Made by a program: the position numbers and the translations under genes. The notes beneath the pieces were generated by a model. The model was not told the DNA's origin and searched no databases. It saw nothing but the letters and a program-made list of their open reading frames with translations. Shown one piece after another: positions 46,461-57,266 of a stretch of 64,000 nt of DNA (position 1 is the first letter of the stretch; every line of letters starts with the position of its first letter). Source of the DNA: Pseudarthrobacter naphthalenicus (GTDB lineage: Bacteria; Actinomycetota; Actinomycetes; Actinomycetales; Micrococcaceae); the NCBI RefSeq assembly GCF_029076445.1, contig NZ_JARESG010000004.1, positions 124,001 through 188,000 on the forward strand. Reading direction: 5' to 3'.

Positions 46461-46540
46461 AACGCTCTCTCACTTAATGCACGTTTTTGGGCAACGCTCT
46501 CTCACTTAATGTGGGTTTTGGGCGGACGCTCTCTCACTCT
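46461..46540 (+). repeat. Type A dispersed repeat, three tandem units
   Basis: Direct units AACGCTCTCTCACTTAATG start at 46461 and 46493, and a shortened ACGCTCTCTCACTC at 46526 (period 32-33). The last ends about 29 bases before the gcvH ATG, so the repeat makes up most of its leader. Confidence 0.75.
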
Positions 46541-46568
46541 TTGAACTCCAAACTTAAGGAAACACACC

Positions 46569-46948
46569 ATGGCCAAGGTTGCCGCTGAACTGAAGTACTC
46601 CGCCGAGCACGAGTGGATCGCCGCTGATGGCGACGGCCCGTCGACTGTTGGCGTGTCCGCTGTTGCCGCCGAAGCGCTGGGCGACATCGTGTACGTGGAC
46701 TTGCCCGAGGTTGGTACCACGGTGACTGCAGGCGAGACCTGCGGCGAGATCGAGTCCACCAAGTCCGTCTCGGACCTGTACTCACCGGTTACCGGCGAGG
46801 TCACCGAGATCAACGACGACGCCGTGGCCGATCCCGCTCTGATTAACTCGGATCCCTACGGTGCCGGCTGGCTGTTCAAGGTCACCGTGACCGAAGAGGG
46901 CCCGCTGCTCTCCGCCCAGGAATACGCCGAAGCCAACGGCGGCGAACT

Positions 46949-46952
<4 letters not shown>
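46569..46952 (+). CDS. gcvH: Glycine cleavage H protein
   Basis: A 127-residue carrier protein with the lipoylated lysine K65 in [15 protein letters not shown]. It shuttles the aminomethyl group between GcvP, GcvT and the L protein. Normal length. AAGGA lies upstream. Its stop overlaps the GTG start of glyA by three bases. A type A repeat directly precedes it, so it may have a leader hairpin instead of being a plain operon member. Confidence 0.97.
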
Positions 46953-48256
<1,304 letters not shown>

Positions 48257-48264
48257 TCACCTCC

Positions 48265-48350
48265 GGTGCCGGCGGACCGGACTTTTCACGCGTGCTGCTC
48301 GTACCTCGCTTTGACGCACGCTTTCGAAAAGTCCGGCTCCGGCCGGCACC
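48265..48350 (+). other. Conserved-loop hairpin (type D), copy 2
   Basis: Stems GGTGCCGG/CCGGCACC (48265-48272, 48343-48350), CCGGACTTTTC/GAAAAGTCCGG (48277-48287, 48326-48336) and GCGTGC/GCACGC (48290-48295, 48316-48321) enclose the loop TGCTCGTACCTCGCTTTGAC. This is the stronger of the two copies. Confidence 0.68.
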
Positions 48351-48386
48351 TCGTGCGGCACCGTCTACTGCGGTGCCGCATCACGA
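48351..48386 (+). terminator. Hairpin between glyA and sdaA
   Basis: TCGTG-CGGCACCG pairs with CGGTGCCG-CATCACGA (one bulge) directly after the type D element. It could terminate glyA transcription or attenuate sdaA. Confidence 0.5.
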
Positions 48387-48410
48387 AGAATTAGTTAGTT
48401 AGGAACCGTC

Positions 48411-49823
48411 ATGGCCGTTGGAGTCTTTGATCTCTTTTCCATTGGCATTGGGCCGTCGAGCTCGCACACTGTGGGGCCGATGCGCGCTGCCGCCGTGTTT
48501 GCCGAGGAGGTGCGGACCGCCGGCGTTCTGGACAGGGTCGCCGGGCTGCGGGTGGACCTGTACGGGTCGCTCGCCGCGACCGGCCACGGCCACGGCACCA
48601 TGACGGCCATCCTGCTGGGCCTGGAGGGGTTCCACCCCGAGAAGATCCTGCCGGCCGAGGTGGAGGAGCGGCTTGCCGCGATCGCCGAGACCGGGATGCT
48701 GAACCTTGCCGGCGCCGGTGAAGGCGGCGGCGTGCAGCTTCCCTACGGCGTCACGGACATGATCCTGCGCCCGCTGACCATCCTGCCCCGGCACACCAAC
48801 GGCATGACCTTCACGGTCTCCGACGAAAACGGCGAGGAACTCCACAAGGCCACGTTCTTCTCCGTGGGCGGCGGCTTCATTGTCCGCGACGGCGAAGAGG
48901 ACGCGGCCCTGAAGGAGCTCGACGAGTCCAAGAAGGAACTGCCGCTGCCGTTCCGCACGGCCGCCGAACTGCTGGGCCGGTGCCAGTCCAAGGGCCTGTC
49001 CATCGGCGAGATCATGTTCGTCAACGAACGCGCCTCCCGCACCGAGGAGGAGATCCGCGAAGGGCTGCTGCACATCTACTCCGTCATGGAGGAGTGCGTG
49101 GAAGTCAGCCTCAAGCGCGAAGGTTTGCTGCCCGGGGGACTGAAGGTCCGCCGTCGTGCGCCTGATTGGCACGAACGCCTCCTCAAGGAGGACAAGGACC
49201 GGGACCCCAAGTACTGGCAGGAATGGGTGAACCTGATCGCCCTGGCGGTCAACGAGGAGAACGCATCCGGCGGCCGCGTGGTCACCGCGCCCACCAACGG
49301 CGCGGCCGGGATCATCCCCGCGGTCCTGTACTACGCACTGCATTTCGCACCCGGGATGGACAAGGCAACACAGGAAGACCGCGACGACGTTGTGGTCAAG
49401 TTCCTGCTCACGGCCGGTGCCATCGGGGTGCTTTACAAGGAACAGGCGTCCATTTCGGGCGCCGAGGTGGGCTGCCAGGGCGAGGTGGGTTCGGCGTCGT
49501 CCATGGCGGCGGCAGGACTCGCGGAGGTCATGGGCGGCACACCCCAGCAGGTGGAGAACGCCGCGGAAATCGCGATGGAACACAACCTGGGCCTGACCTG
49601 CGATCCGATCGGCGGCCTGGTGCAGGTTCCCTGCATCGAGCGGAACGCCATCGCGGCGGCGAAAGCCATCAACGCGGCCAAGATGGCGCTCTGGGGCGAC
49701 GGCACCCACCGGGTGTCGCTGGACGAGGTGATTGTGACCATGCGGGAAACCGGCAAGGACATGAGCTCCAAGTACAAGGAAACAGCCATGGGCGGCCTCG
49801 CCGTCAACGTAGTGGAATGCTAA
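48411..49823 (+). CDS. sdaA: L-serine ammonia-lyase, iron-sulfur type
   Basis: A 470-residue single-chain enzyme that converts serine to pyruvate and ammonia with a 4Fe-4S cluster. [15 protein letters not shown] at the N-terminus is the family signature. Cluster cysteines are in GCQGEVG and LTCDPIGG, with a third near the C-terminus (VVEC). Normal length. Preceded by AGGAACC. It drains the serine made by GlyA into central metabolism. Confidence 0.95.
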   Translation: MAVGVFDLFSIGIGPSSSHTVGPMRAAAVFAEEVRTAGVLDRVAGLRVDLYGSLAATGHGHGTMTAILLGLEGFHPEKILPAEVEERLAAIAETGMLNLAGAGEGGGVQLPYGVTDMILRPLTILPRHTNGMTFTVSDENGEELHKATFFSVGGGFIVRDGEEDAALKELDESKKELPLPFRTAAELLGRCQSKGLSIGEIMFVNERASRTEEEIREGLLHIYSVMEECVEVSLKREGLLPGGLKVRRRAPDWHERLLKEDKDRDPKYWQEWVNLIALAVNEENASGGRVVTAPTNGAAGIIPAVLYYALHFAPGMDKATQEDRDDVVVKFLLTAGAIGVLYKEQASISGAEVGCQGEVGSASSMAAAGLAEVMGGTPQQVENAAEIAMEHNLGLTCDPIGGLVQVPCIERNAIAAAKAINAAKMALWGDGTHRVSLDEVIVTMRETGKDMSSKYKETAMGGLAVNVVEC

Positions 49824-49836
49824 GGAAAGAGCACTG

Positions 49837-50847
49837 ATGACACTGGCACCAGAAGGCCGGAAGCTGCTGCGCGTTGAGCAGCGTAACTCCGCTGTACCCG
49901 TGGAGCGGAAGCCGGAGTGGATCAAGGCCAAGGTCCAGATGGGTCCGGAGTATGTCCAGCTCAAGAACCTGGTCAAAAAAGAGGGCCTGCACACGGTCTG
50001 TGAAGAGGCTGGCTGCCCGAACATTTTCGAGTGCTGGGAAGACAAGGAAGCCACGTTCCTGATCGGCGGGTCCGAATGCACCCGGCGCTGTGATTTCTGC
50101 CAGATCGATACCGGCAAGCCGTCCCCGGTGGACATGTTCGAACCCACCAAGGTGGCCCGGAGCGTCCAGGCGATGCAGTTGCGCTACGCCACGGTGACCG
50201 GGGTGGCCCGGGATGACCTCGCCGATGAGGGTGTGTGGCTGTATGCCGAGACGGTGCGGAAGATCCATGAGCTGAACCCCGGCACCGGGGTGGAGCTGCT
50301 GATTCCGGACTTCTCCGGCAAGCCCGAGCACATCGCTGCGATCTGTGATTCCAAGCCTGAGGTGTTCGCGCACAACGTGGAGACCGTGCCGCGGATTTTC
50401 AAGCGGATCCGGCCGGCGTTCCGGTATGAGCGGTCCCTGGATGTCATCAGCCAGGGCCGGGCCCTGGGCATGGTGACCAAGTCCAACCTGATCCTGGGCA
50501 TGGGCGAGACCCGCGAGGAAATCTCCGAAGCCCTCAGGGATCTGCATGAGGCCGGTTGTGACCTGATCACCATCACCCAGTACCTGCGCCCGTCCGAGCG
50601 GCACCTGCCGGTGGACCGCTGGGTCAAGCCGCAGGAGTTCGTGGACCTGCAGGACGAGGCGAACGAGATCGGGTTCCTCGGGGTCATGAGTGGCCCGCTG
50701 GTCCGTTCCTCCTACCGTGCCGGCCGGCTCTGGGCCACCGCGATGCGGAAGAAGGGCTGGGAAATCCCGGCCCAGCTCGCCCACATTGAGTCCTCCGGCA
50801 GCACCCGCCAGGAAGCCAGCTCACTGCTGGCCGCCCACGCCAGCTGA
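49837..50847 (+). CDS. lipA: Lipoyl synthase
   Basis: A 336-residue radical-SAM enzyme that inserts two sulfurs into octanoyl groups on GcvH and other carriers. The auxiliary cluster motif ([12 protein letters not shown]) and the radical-[11 protein letters not shown] are both present. Follows sdaA by 13 bases. lipB, often next to lipA, is not in the window, so this copy appears dedicated to the glycine cleavage cluster. Confidence 0.96.
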   Translation: MTLAPEGRKLLRVEQRNSAVPVERKPEWIKAKVQMGPEYVQLKNLVKKEGLHTVCEEAGCPNIFECWEDKEATFLIGGSECTRRCDFCQIDTGKPSPVDMFEPTKVARSVQAMQLRYATVTGVARDDLADEGVWLYAETVRKIHELNPGTGVELLIPDFSGKPEHIAAICDSKPEVFAHNVETVPRIFKRIRPAFRYERSLDVISQGRALGMVTKSNLILGMGETREEISEALRDLHEAGCDLITITQYLRPSERHLPVDRWVKPQEFVDLQDEANEIGFLGVMSGPLVRSSYRAGRLWATAMRKKGWEIPAQLAHIESSGSTRQEASSLLAAHAS

Positions 50848-50911
50848 CCGCGAGCTGACCGGAGCCGGTACCTGAAACCGGGCATCCCGGGCCGATATCA
50901 CGAGAGGACCA

Positions 50912-51745
50912 ATGATGTTCCCTGTAAGAATCGAAGTCATCCCCTCCACGGGGATTGTGGACCAGGTCCGGCAAACGGTACCGCTGACCACCACACTGAC
51001 CGTCACATGCCTGCCGCACCACGGCATCGAACGGACCATGCGCGCCGCGGTGGAGCTGAGCATGCTCGGCTACACCGTGATCCCGCACCTGGCCGCGCGC
51101 AGCGTGCCGAGCCGGGCCCAGCTGACCGACATCCTGCGCGACTGCGATGTGGCCGGCATCGGCGAGGTGTTTGTGATCGGCGGAGACCGGAAGGACCCGG
51201 CCGGCCCGTACGGGTCGGCCCTGCCGCTGCTCGAAGACATCGCCCAGTACACCGGGGGCCGCATGCGCGCCGGCGTAGCCGGCTACCCGGAAGGCCACCC
51301 GTCGGTGGCCGCCCTGGACCTGATCGACGCCCTCCAGGAAAAGCAGCACCTGGCCACGAGCGTTGTCACCCAGATGTGTTTCTCCGCCCCGAAAATCCTC
51401 GACTTCGCGGCGCTCCTGCGCCGCGAGAACGTGGACCTGCCCGTCTGGGCGGGCGTGGCGGGGTCCGTCCCGCGGACCAAACTGGTCACCCTGGCCGCGC
51501 AGATCGGCGTCGGAAGTTCCCTGAAGTTCCTGAGCCGCAAGGGCCCGCTGGCGCGCAGGCTGCTCAGTGGCGACCGCTACTCACCCAACTCCCTGATGGC
51601 GGGGCTGCACGGCCAGCCCGGCATCGCCGGGATCCATCTTTACAGTTTCAACAACCTCGAAGCGGTCCCCGATGAAGTGGGTCCCGCATCTTCCCCCAAG
51701 GCACTCCAGCCGGCACTTATTCAAGGAGCAGCACGTGAGTTCTAA
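50912..51745 (+). CDS. Divergent methylenetetrahydrofolate reductase
   Basis: A 277-residue TIM-barrel protein of the MetF family. IEVIPST at the start, VIGGDRKDP, VAGYPEGHP and TQMCFSAPK occupy the places of the MetF flavin and folate motifs, but the usual SFEFFPP start is not present. It should convert methylene-THF to methyl-THF or act on a related folate. Position in the one-carbon operon fits. Its end overlaps the permease start by 11 bases. Confidence 0.8.
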   Translation: MMFPVRIEVIPSTGIVDQVRQTVPLTTTLTVTCLPHHGIERTMRAAVELSMLGYTVIPHLAARSVPSRAQLTDILRDCDVAGIGEVFVIGGDRKDPAGPYGSALPLLEDIAQYTGGRMRAGVAGYPEGHPSVAALDLIDALQEKQHLATSVVTQMCFSAPKILDFAALLRRENVDLPVWAGVAGSVPRTKLVTLAAQIGVGSSLKFLSRKGPLARRLLSGDRYSPNSLMAGLHGQPGIAGIHLYSFNNLEAVPDEVGPASSPKALQPALIQGAAREF

Positions 51746-53229
51746 AACCATCAATTCCCCGGGCACGCCGCCCCACCTGGAGCGGCAGCTCAGCAACAGG
51801 CACATCCAGCTGATCGCCATTGGCGGCGCAATCGGCACCGGCCTGTTCATGGGCTCCGGCAAAACCATCTCCGCGGCCGGCCCGTCCGTCATCTTCGTCT
51901 ACATGATCATCGGCTTCATGCTGTTCTTCGTCATGCGGGCCATGGGCGAGCTCCTGCTCTCCAACCTGCACTACAAGTCCTTCAGCGATTTCGCCGCCGA
52001 CCTGCTGGGCCCGTGGGCCGGTTTCTTCACCGGCTGGACCTACTGGTTCTGCTGGGTGATCACCGGCATCGCGGATGTCATCGCCATCGCCGCCTACTCG
52101 GAGGAACTCTGGCCGGGAATTCCCTTGTGGATCCCGGGCATCGCCACCGTCATCATCCTCCTGGTCCTGAACCTCGCCACCGTCAAGGCTTTCGGTGAGA
52201 CCGAGTTCTGGTTCGCCCTGATCAAGATCATCGCCATCGCTGCCCTGATCATTGTTGGCCTGTTCATGATTTTCAGCGGTTTCCAGTCCGACGCCGGCCC
52301 TGCCACCTTCACCAACCTGTGGAGCCACGGCGGCATGTTCCCGAACGAATTCATGGGCTTTGTAGCCGGCTTCCAGATCGCCGTGTTCGCGTTCGTGGGC
52401 ATTGAACTCGTAGGCACCACCGCCGCCGAGGCCAAGGACCCGGAGAAGAACCTGCCCAAGGCAATCAACTCCATCCCCATCCGCGTGCTGCTCTTCTACG
52501 TAGGCGCCCTCATCATCCTGATCTCCGTCACCCCGTGGACCGAGTTCCGGGCCGGCCACAGCCCGTTCATCGCCATGTTCTCCCTGGCCGGTCTCGGCGC
52601 TGCAGCCACCATCGTGAACCTGGTGGTGCTGTCCTCGGCCATGTCCTCGGCCAACTCCGGCATCTACTCCACCTCCCGCATGGTCTACGGCCTGGCCCAG
52701 GAAGGCGACGCACCCGGCGTGTTCAGCCGCCTGTCCCGCCGAAAGGTCCCGCAGAACGCCCTGTTCCTCTCCTGCGTCCTGCTGCTCTCCGGCGTCATCC
52801 TCATGTACGCGGGCAAGGACATTGCCAAGGCGTTCGACATGGTCACCACCGTGTCCGCCGTCTGCTTCGTCTTTGTCTGGTCCATCATCCTGGCCAGCTA
52901 CCTGAAGTTCCGCTCACGCCGCCCGCACCAAGTTCAAGATGCCCGGCGGTATCCCCATGGTCTGGGTGGTGTTCGCGTTCTTCGCCTTCGTCCTCTGGGC
53001 CCTGACCACGCAGCCGGACACCCTGACGGCGCTCCTGGTGACCCCCATCTGGTTCGTCATCCTCGGCGTTGCCTGGGTCATCATGCGCAAGCGCCCGTCC
53101 CACCTGGCCCGCTACGCCGAGTTCCAGAAAGACCTCGCCGGCGAGAAGGTAGTGGCCGAGGAGAAGGCCCTCGCCGAAGCCGACGCCGACGCCCAGGTGG
53201 CCGCCGGGAAAGCACCCCGGGAGCGCTGA
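51735..53229 (+). pseudogene. Amino-acid permease (CycA-like), frameshifted
   Basis: An APC-family permease of the D-serine/D-alanine/glycine (CycA) type: RHIQLIAIGGAIGTGLFMGSG at the N-terminus, 12 helices, C-terminal region MPGGIPMVWVVFAFFAFVLW. The frame breaks near 52923-52930: the N-terminal part reads on into nonsense after YLKFRSRRP, and the remainder continues in the next frame from TKFKMPGG. The offset fits a loss of 2 (mod 3) bases. Either the gene is inactive or the sequence has an error. GTG start with AAGGAG upstream. It would import glycine or serine for the cluster. Confidence 0.82.
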
Positions 53230-54084
53230 ATGGAAACCGAACACGTCCTCACCGTCAACTGCGCCGAGTCCCCGGGCATCGTTCACGCGATCACCGGGTA
53301 CCTGCTGGACCACGACTGCGACATCATCGACACCAAGCACTTCGGTGACAGGCAGGCTCAGCAGTTCTTCATGCGGGTGCACTTCGCCTCCGGCAAGAAG
53401 GCCTTCAGCACCGAGGAGCTGCGCCGCGACTTCGAGCCGCTGGCAGCCGAGTGGGCCATGAACTGGCAGCTGGAGCCGAACGGCCGGAAACGCCGGGTCC
53501 TGGTGATGGTGTCCAAGTTCGGGCACTGCCTCAACGACCTGCTGTTCCGGGCCCGTACCGGGGACCTGCCGGTGGAGATCGTGGCCGTGGTCTCCAACCA
53601 CACGGACCACCAGGCCCTGGTGGAATGGCACAACATCCCGTTCTTCCACCTGCCGGTCACAAAGGAAACCAAGCCGGCCCAGGAGGCACGGCTGCTGGAA
53701 CTCGTGGACGAGTTTGATGTGGAGCTTGTGGTCCTGGCCCGCTACATGCAGGTCCTCAGCGACGAGCTCTCGGCGAAGCTGACGGGCAAAACCATCAACA
53801 TCCACCACTCGTTCCTGCCCAGCTTCAAGGGCGCCAAGCCGTACCACCAGGCGTACGACCGCGGCGTGAAAACCGTCGGCGCCACGGCACACTACGTCAA
53901 CGCCGAGCTGGATGAGGGGCCGATCATCGCCCAGCAGGTCATCGAGGTGGACCACACGCACACTGCCGAGGACCTGGTCCGGGTGGGCCGCGACGCCGAG
54001 TGCAAGGCGCTGTCCAACGCGGTGCGCTGGCACTGTGAAGGCCGGGTCATGCTCGACGGCGGGCGGACAGTCATTCTGCGCTGA
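53230..54084 (+). CDS. purU: Formyltetrahydrofolate deformylase
   Basis: A 284-residue enzyme that hydrolyses 10-formyl-THF to formate and THF. An N-terminal ACT domain (about 5-80) senses one-carbon or amino-acid levels. The formyltransferase fold follows, with catalytic INIHHSFLPSFKG and the Asp in ELDEGPIIAQQV. The ATG directly follows the permease stop. It completes the cluster by freeing THF when one-carbon units are in excess. Confidence 0.95.
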   Translation: METEHVLTVNCAESPGIVHAITGYLLDHDCDIIDTKHFGDRQAQQFFMRVHFASGKKAFSTEELRRDFEPLAAEWAMNWQLEPNGRKRRVLVMVSKFGHCLNDLLFRARTGDLPVEIVAVVSNHTDHQALVEWHNIPFFHLPVTKETKPAQEARLLELVDEFDVELVVLARYMQVLSDELSAKLTGKTINIHHSFLPSFKGAKPYHQAYDRGVKTVGATAHYVNAELDEGPIIAQQVIEVDHTHTAEDLVRVGRDAECKALSNAVRWHCEGRVMLDGGRTVILR

Positions 54085-54104
54085 CCCTCCCGCGCGTCCC
54101 CCAT

Positions 54105-54170
54105 CCCAACTAGGTAGCGCCAACTGTCGTTCTGAGCCCTCAGAACGACAGTTGGCGCTACCTAGTTGGG
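54105..54170. repeat. 66-base perfect palindrome (type C)
   Basis: Two 32-base arms are perfect complements around a 2-base centre; each starts or ends with CCCAACTAGGTAGCGCC or its complement. It fills the gap between the convergent ends of purU and the ANTAR gene and probably terminates both, although there is no T-run. The GGTAGCGCCAAC part recurs at 24661-24672. Confidence 0.8.
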
Positions 54171-54172
54171 AA

Positions 54173-54922
54173 TCAGGCGCGGGCGGTGAAGTGGCTGGTC
54201 GGGACCCCGCCGGGCAGGACCTGCAGGAGCCACTCGGCAACGCCGCGGATGGTGAGGTTCCGCTGCCGGGATTCCTCCTCGAGGATCCGGTGCGCGGCCT
54301 CGTACGAACAGCCCTTCTGCCCCATGAGCACGCCGCAGGCGGTGTTGATGGCCGCGCTGCTGGCGAGGGTTGCGCGGTGCTCCGCGGACAGGGCCAGATC
54401 GGCCCGGTGTTTCAGCGCCAGCCGCAGGCTCTTGGCCGCCACGCCGCCGAACACCAGCACCTTGGCGGCCACCACGGGGGTGAAGATGTTCGCTGTCGCA
54501 GAGTAGAGGGTCAGGGCGGCGCGGTAACCGCGTTCCAGGTGCAGGGGAATCGCGACGGCGGAGCGGTAGCCTGCCGCTGTGAGGCTGCCGCAGTAGTCCG
54601 GCCAGCGCGGGTCCGGGGCGCGGTCGTTGAGGATGATGGACAGCCTGCCGCCCAGGGCCCGCGCCGTGGGGCCGTGCCCCGTGCGGTGGTCCCGGCGAGA
54701 AAGCTCGACGGCGGTGCCTTCAGTATTTGCCCCGATGCACGGCGTCCCGTCCGGCCTCACCAGCGTCACGGTACTCTCGACCGGCAGGTGGGACAGGCCG
54801 CTTATCGACGAGGCGACGGTCCGGGCCAGGGAACCCGCCAGCGCGGCCTCCGAATGGCCATGGATGTCCAGCAGGGCTCCCGAGCCGGAGCCAAGCCAGG
54901 TCAGATGTTGTTCAATGAGCAT
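54173..54922 (-). CDS. GAF-ANTAR regulator 1
   Basis: A 249-residue protein: an N-terminal GAF sensor (about 20-165) and a C-terminal ANTAR RNA-binding domain with the signature AAINTACGVLMGQ. Such proteins bind two-hairpin RNA targets to prevent termination. The ATG at 54922 has GGGGG upstream. Its end abuts the 66-base palindrome. Confidence 0.82.
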   Translation of the reverse strand: MLIEQHLTWLGSGSGALLDIHGHSEAALAGSLARTVASSISGLSHLPVESTVTLVRPDGTPCIGANTEGTAVELSRRDHRTGHGPTARALGGRLSIILNDRAPDPRWPDYCGSLTAAGYRSAVAIPLHLERGYRAALTLYSATANIFTPVVAAKVLVFGGVAAKSLRLALKHRADLALSAEHRATLASSAAINTACGVLMGQKGCSYEAAHRILEEESRQRNLTIRGVAEWLLQVLPGGVPTSHFTARA

Positions 54923-55007
54923 TCCCAAACCCCCAAAGTCGGTGGCCACCAGAGTAGGGAGGCGTCACCGGGAGGACAAGGGTAGAAAGTACCTGTTTTT
55001 GCGGGGC

Positions 55008-55376
55008 CTACCGCGGCGGGATCTCCTGGATGACCCACCGGTTGCCGTCCGGGTCGCTGAAGTGGGCGAACGCGAAGCCGCCGAGGTCCTGGGCCTCGCT
55101 GACGGGGGCGCCGCGGCGGACCAGTTCGGCGCGGGTCCCGGCCATGTCCGGGACCACCAGCTGCAGGCCTTCAAGGCTGCCCGGGGTCATGCCGTTCATG
55201 CCGGTGCCGATCACAATCGAGGCCGCTGAGCCCGGCGGGGTGAGCTGGACGACGCGCATCCCCGGAACGTGCTCAACGTCGTGATCGAGGACAAAGCCGA
55301 GCTGGTCGGTGTAGAAGGCTTTGGCGCGGTCCACATCGGAGACGGGCACCTGGACAACTTCGAGTCTGAGTTCCAT
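55008..55376 (-). CDS. VOC-family (glyoxalase-like) protein
   Basis: A 122-residue protein of the vicinal oxygen chelate fold: VVQVPVSDVDRAKAFYTDQLGF at the start, HFSDPDGNRWVIQE at the end. Metal ligands (His/Glu) are consistent with a dioxygenase, isomerase or resistance protein, but the substrate is unknown. Transcribed after the flavoprotein with a nine-base gap. Confidence 0.85.
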   Translation of the reverse strand: MELRLEVVQVPVSDVDRAKAFYTDQLGFVLDHDVEHVPGMRVVQLTPPGSAASIVIGTGMNGMTPGSLEGLQLVVPDMAGTRAELVRRGAPVSEAQDLGGFAFAHFSDPDGNRWVIQEIPPR

Positions 55377-55385
55377 GGCGTCACC

Positions 55386-56402
55386 CTACCTTGTGAGGCC
55401 GTGACGCCGCTCACCCAGGACGGTCCGTGAGACGGCCGCTTCCGAGGCGGCCGAGAAGGGGCCGAACCGGCCCTCCACGGCCCAGCGGGTTTCCTCCTCG
55501 ATGAGGTCGGCGTTGATCCGTGCGCCGGCCATGACACCTTCGGCCGCCGCGGTGATTACCTGGGCCATGAGGTTGGTGACGTTGCCTGCGGCGAACACGC
55601 CGGGGACGGCCGTGGCGCCCATGGCGTCGGTCTCGACGAAGTGCCCTGCCCCGGACGGATGCTCCAGGGCCTGGAGTCCGAGCGATTCCAGCAGTGCGGA
55701 CCTGGCTTCCATCCGTGATCCGACCGCCAGGGCAGCCACCGGAAAGGACTGACCCGTGCGCAGCGTGACGCCCGCGAGGACACCGTCCTCGGCGTCGACT
55801 GAGGCCACGGAGCCCTCCACCACCCGGACGGACCGGGCGGCGAGTTTGTCCCATTCCTCGTCCGTGGGTTCCAGCGTGTTGTTGAGGAAGAGGGTGATGT
55901 CCGGGGACCATTGCCGGAACAGCAGGGCCTGGTGGACGGACAGGGGTCCGGTGCCCAGCACGCCGATCCGTTGCCCGCGGATTTCCCAGCCGTGGCAGTA
56001 GGGGCAGTGCACCACGCCCTTGCCCCATTGTTCCCGCAGCCCGTCGATGGCCGGCAGCTCGTCCGTCAGGCCGGTGGTGACCAGGAGGCGCCGCCCGGTG
56101 ACCCGCCGGAAATCCCCGAGAGCTATCTCGAATCCGGAAGGAGTCCGCTGCGCCGAAGCCGCCTCGCCGTCCAGCACGGTTCCGCCGTAGGAGAGCACTT
56201 CGCTGCGTCCCAGTGCCAGGAGTTCCCGCGGGTTCAGGCCGTCGCGGGACAGGTGCCCGTGGACGCCGGCCGCGGGTGCGTTGCGCGGCGTTCCGGAATC
56301 GATGACCAGCACCGAGCGCAGTGCCCGGGCCAGGGTGGTGGCTGCGCTGAGCCCGGCGGCGCCGCCGCCAATGATCACAACGTCGTAGCGTGTGGTGTCC
56401 AT
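55386..56402 (-). CDS. Thioredoxin-reductase-like flavoprotein
   Basis: A 338-residue NAD(P)H/FAD oxidoreductase. FAD motif IIGGGAAGLSAA (10-21), redox pair C133/C136 in HCPYCHG, and NADPH-binding GVLGTGPLS. The CPYC differs from the CATC of thioredoxin reductases and resembles the group acting on glutathione-like or low-molecular-weight partners. GGAAGGA precedes the ATG. Divergent from the XRE-cupin regulator, probably controlled by it. Confidence 0.85.
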   Translation of the reverse strand: MDTTRYDVVIIGGGAAGLSAATTLARALRSVLVIDSGTPRNAPAAGVHGHLSRDGLNPRELLALGRSEVLSYGGTVLDGEAASAQRTPSGFEIALGDFRRVTGRRLLVTTGLTDELPAIDGLREQWGKGVVHCPYCHGWEIRGQRIGVLGTGPLSVHQALLFRQWSPDITLFLNNTLEPTDEEWDKLAARSVRVVEGSVASVDAEDGVLAGVTLRTGQSFPVAALAVGSRMEARSALLESLGLQALEHPSGAGHFVETDAMGATAVPGVFAAGNVTNLMAQVITAAAEGVMAGARINADLIEEETRWAVEGRFGPFSAASEAAVSRTVLGERRHGLTR

Positions 56403-56476
56403 GCTGACTGTCCTTCCAGAGGGTCCGCCGCCCTCCGCAGGCGACCCATCCAGCATCAGCCGCGTCCGCCCATGTT

Positions 56477-56507
56477 GGCAAACATTGTTGCCGTTATGGC
56501 AAACTGG
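56477..56507. promoter_or_regulatory. Operator between flavoprotein and XRE-cupin genes
   Basis: The near-perfect palindrome GGCAAACATTGTTGCC (56477-56492) is followed by a half site TGGCAAAC (56497-56504). Both lie between the divergent starts and near the likely promoters, as expected for the XRE regulator. Confidence 0.6.
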
Positions 56508-56512
56508 GCTGC

Positions 56513-57097
56513 ATGGCAGACGAACTGGACGATGTCCTTGGGGCGGTGGGTCCCCGGCTGCGGGCCATCCGCACCGAACACACCCTCACCCTCGGCGACG
56601 TGTCGTCCGCCTCCGGCGTTTCGGTGAGTACCTTGTCGCGGCTGGAGTCCGGGCAGCGCAGGCCCAACCTCGAGATCCTGCTGCCCCTCGCGAAGCTGTA
56701 CGGGGTGCCGCTTGATGACCTGGTGGGTGCCCCGCCCACGGGGGATCCCAGGATCCACCTCCGCCCCATCACCCACGCGGGGATGACCGCCGTTCCGCTC
56801 ACCCGCCGGCCGGGCGGCCTGCAGGCGTTCAAGATGGTGCTCGACGGCGGTGCGCGCGGGGAAGTGCCGGACCCGCGCGTTCACGAGGGCTACGAATGGC
56901 TCTACATCCTCAACGGGCGGCTGCGCCTGGTGCTGGGGGAGAAGGACTTCGAACTGCGTGCCGGGGAGGCCGCGGAGTTCGATACCCGCACCCCGCACTG
57001 GTTCGCCAGCGCCGACGGCAAACCGGTGGAGTTCATCAGCCTGTTCGGGCAGCAGGGCGAGCGGATGCACATCCGGGCGCGGCCCAAGCCCTCATAG
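56513..57097 (+). CDS. XRE-cupin transcriptional regulator
   Basis: A 194-residue repressor: an XRE helix-turn-helix (about 12-65, SGVSVSTLSRLESGQRRPNLE) and a C-terminal cupin (about 105-185, HEGYEWLYILNGRLRLVLG) that probably binds a small ligand. Starts seven bases after a -10-like CAAACT, so a leaderless transcript is likely. Divergent from the flavoprotein, with an operator between. Confidence 0.88.
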   Translation: MADELDDVLGAVGPRLRAIRTEHTLTLGDVSSASGVSVSTLSRLESGQRRPNLEILLPLAKLYGVPLDDLVGAPPTGDPRIHLRPITHAGMTAVPLTRRPGGLQAFKMVLDGGARGEVPDPRVHEGYEWLYILNGRLRLVLGEKDFELRAGEAAEFDTRTPHWFASADGKPVEFISLFGQQGERMHIRARPKPS

Positions 57098-57266
57098 CCA
57101 AACCAAAAGAGAGTCAAACGAGGACAGCCCGCAGGCTCGGACCCAAGTGCGGGTTGGTCCCAAGCGCTGACGCCAATCCCCGCACGACTAAGTGCCAATG
57201 GTCGGGCCGGATGTGGAGGAGCCATTCGAGCTCAACTTTTCCGGCCCAGGGGCACGCCGGTAAGGG

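Noticed and set aside
46196..46477. Open frame after gcvT ending in ERSLT.
   Set aside because: It arises from gcvT in another frame plus the type D and type A repeats; no ribosome site.
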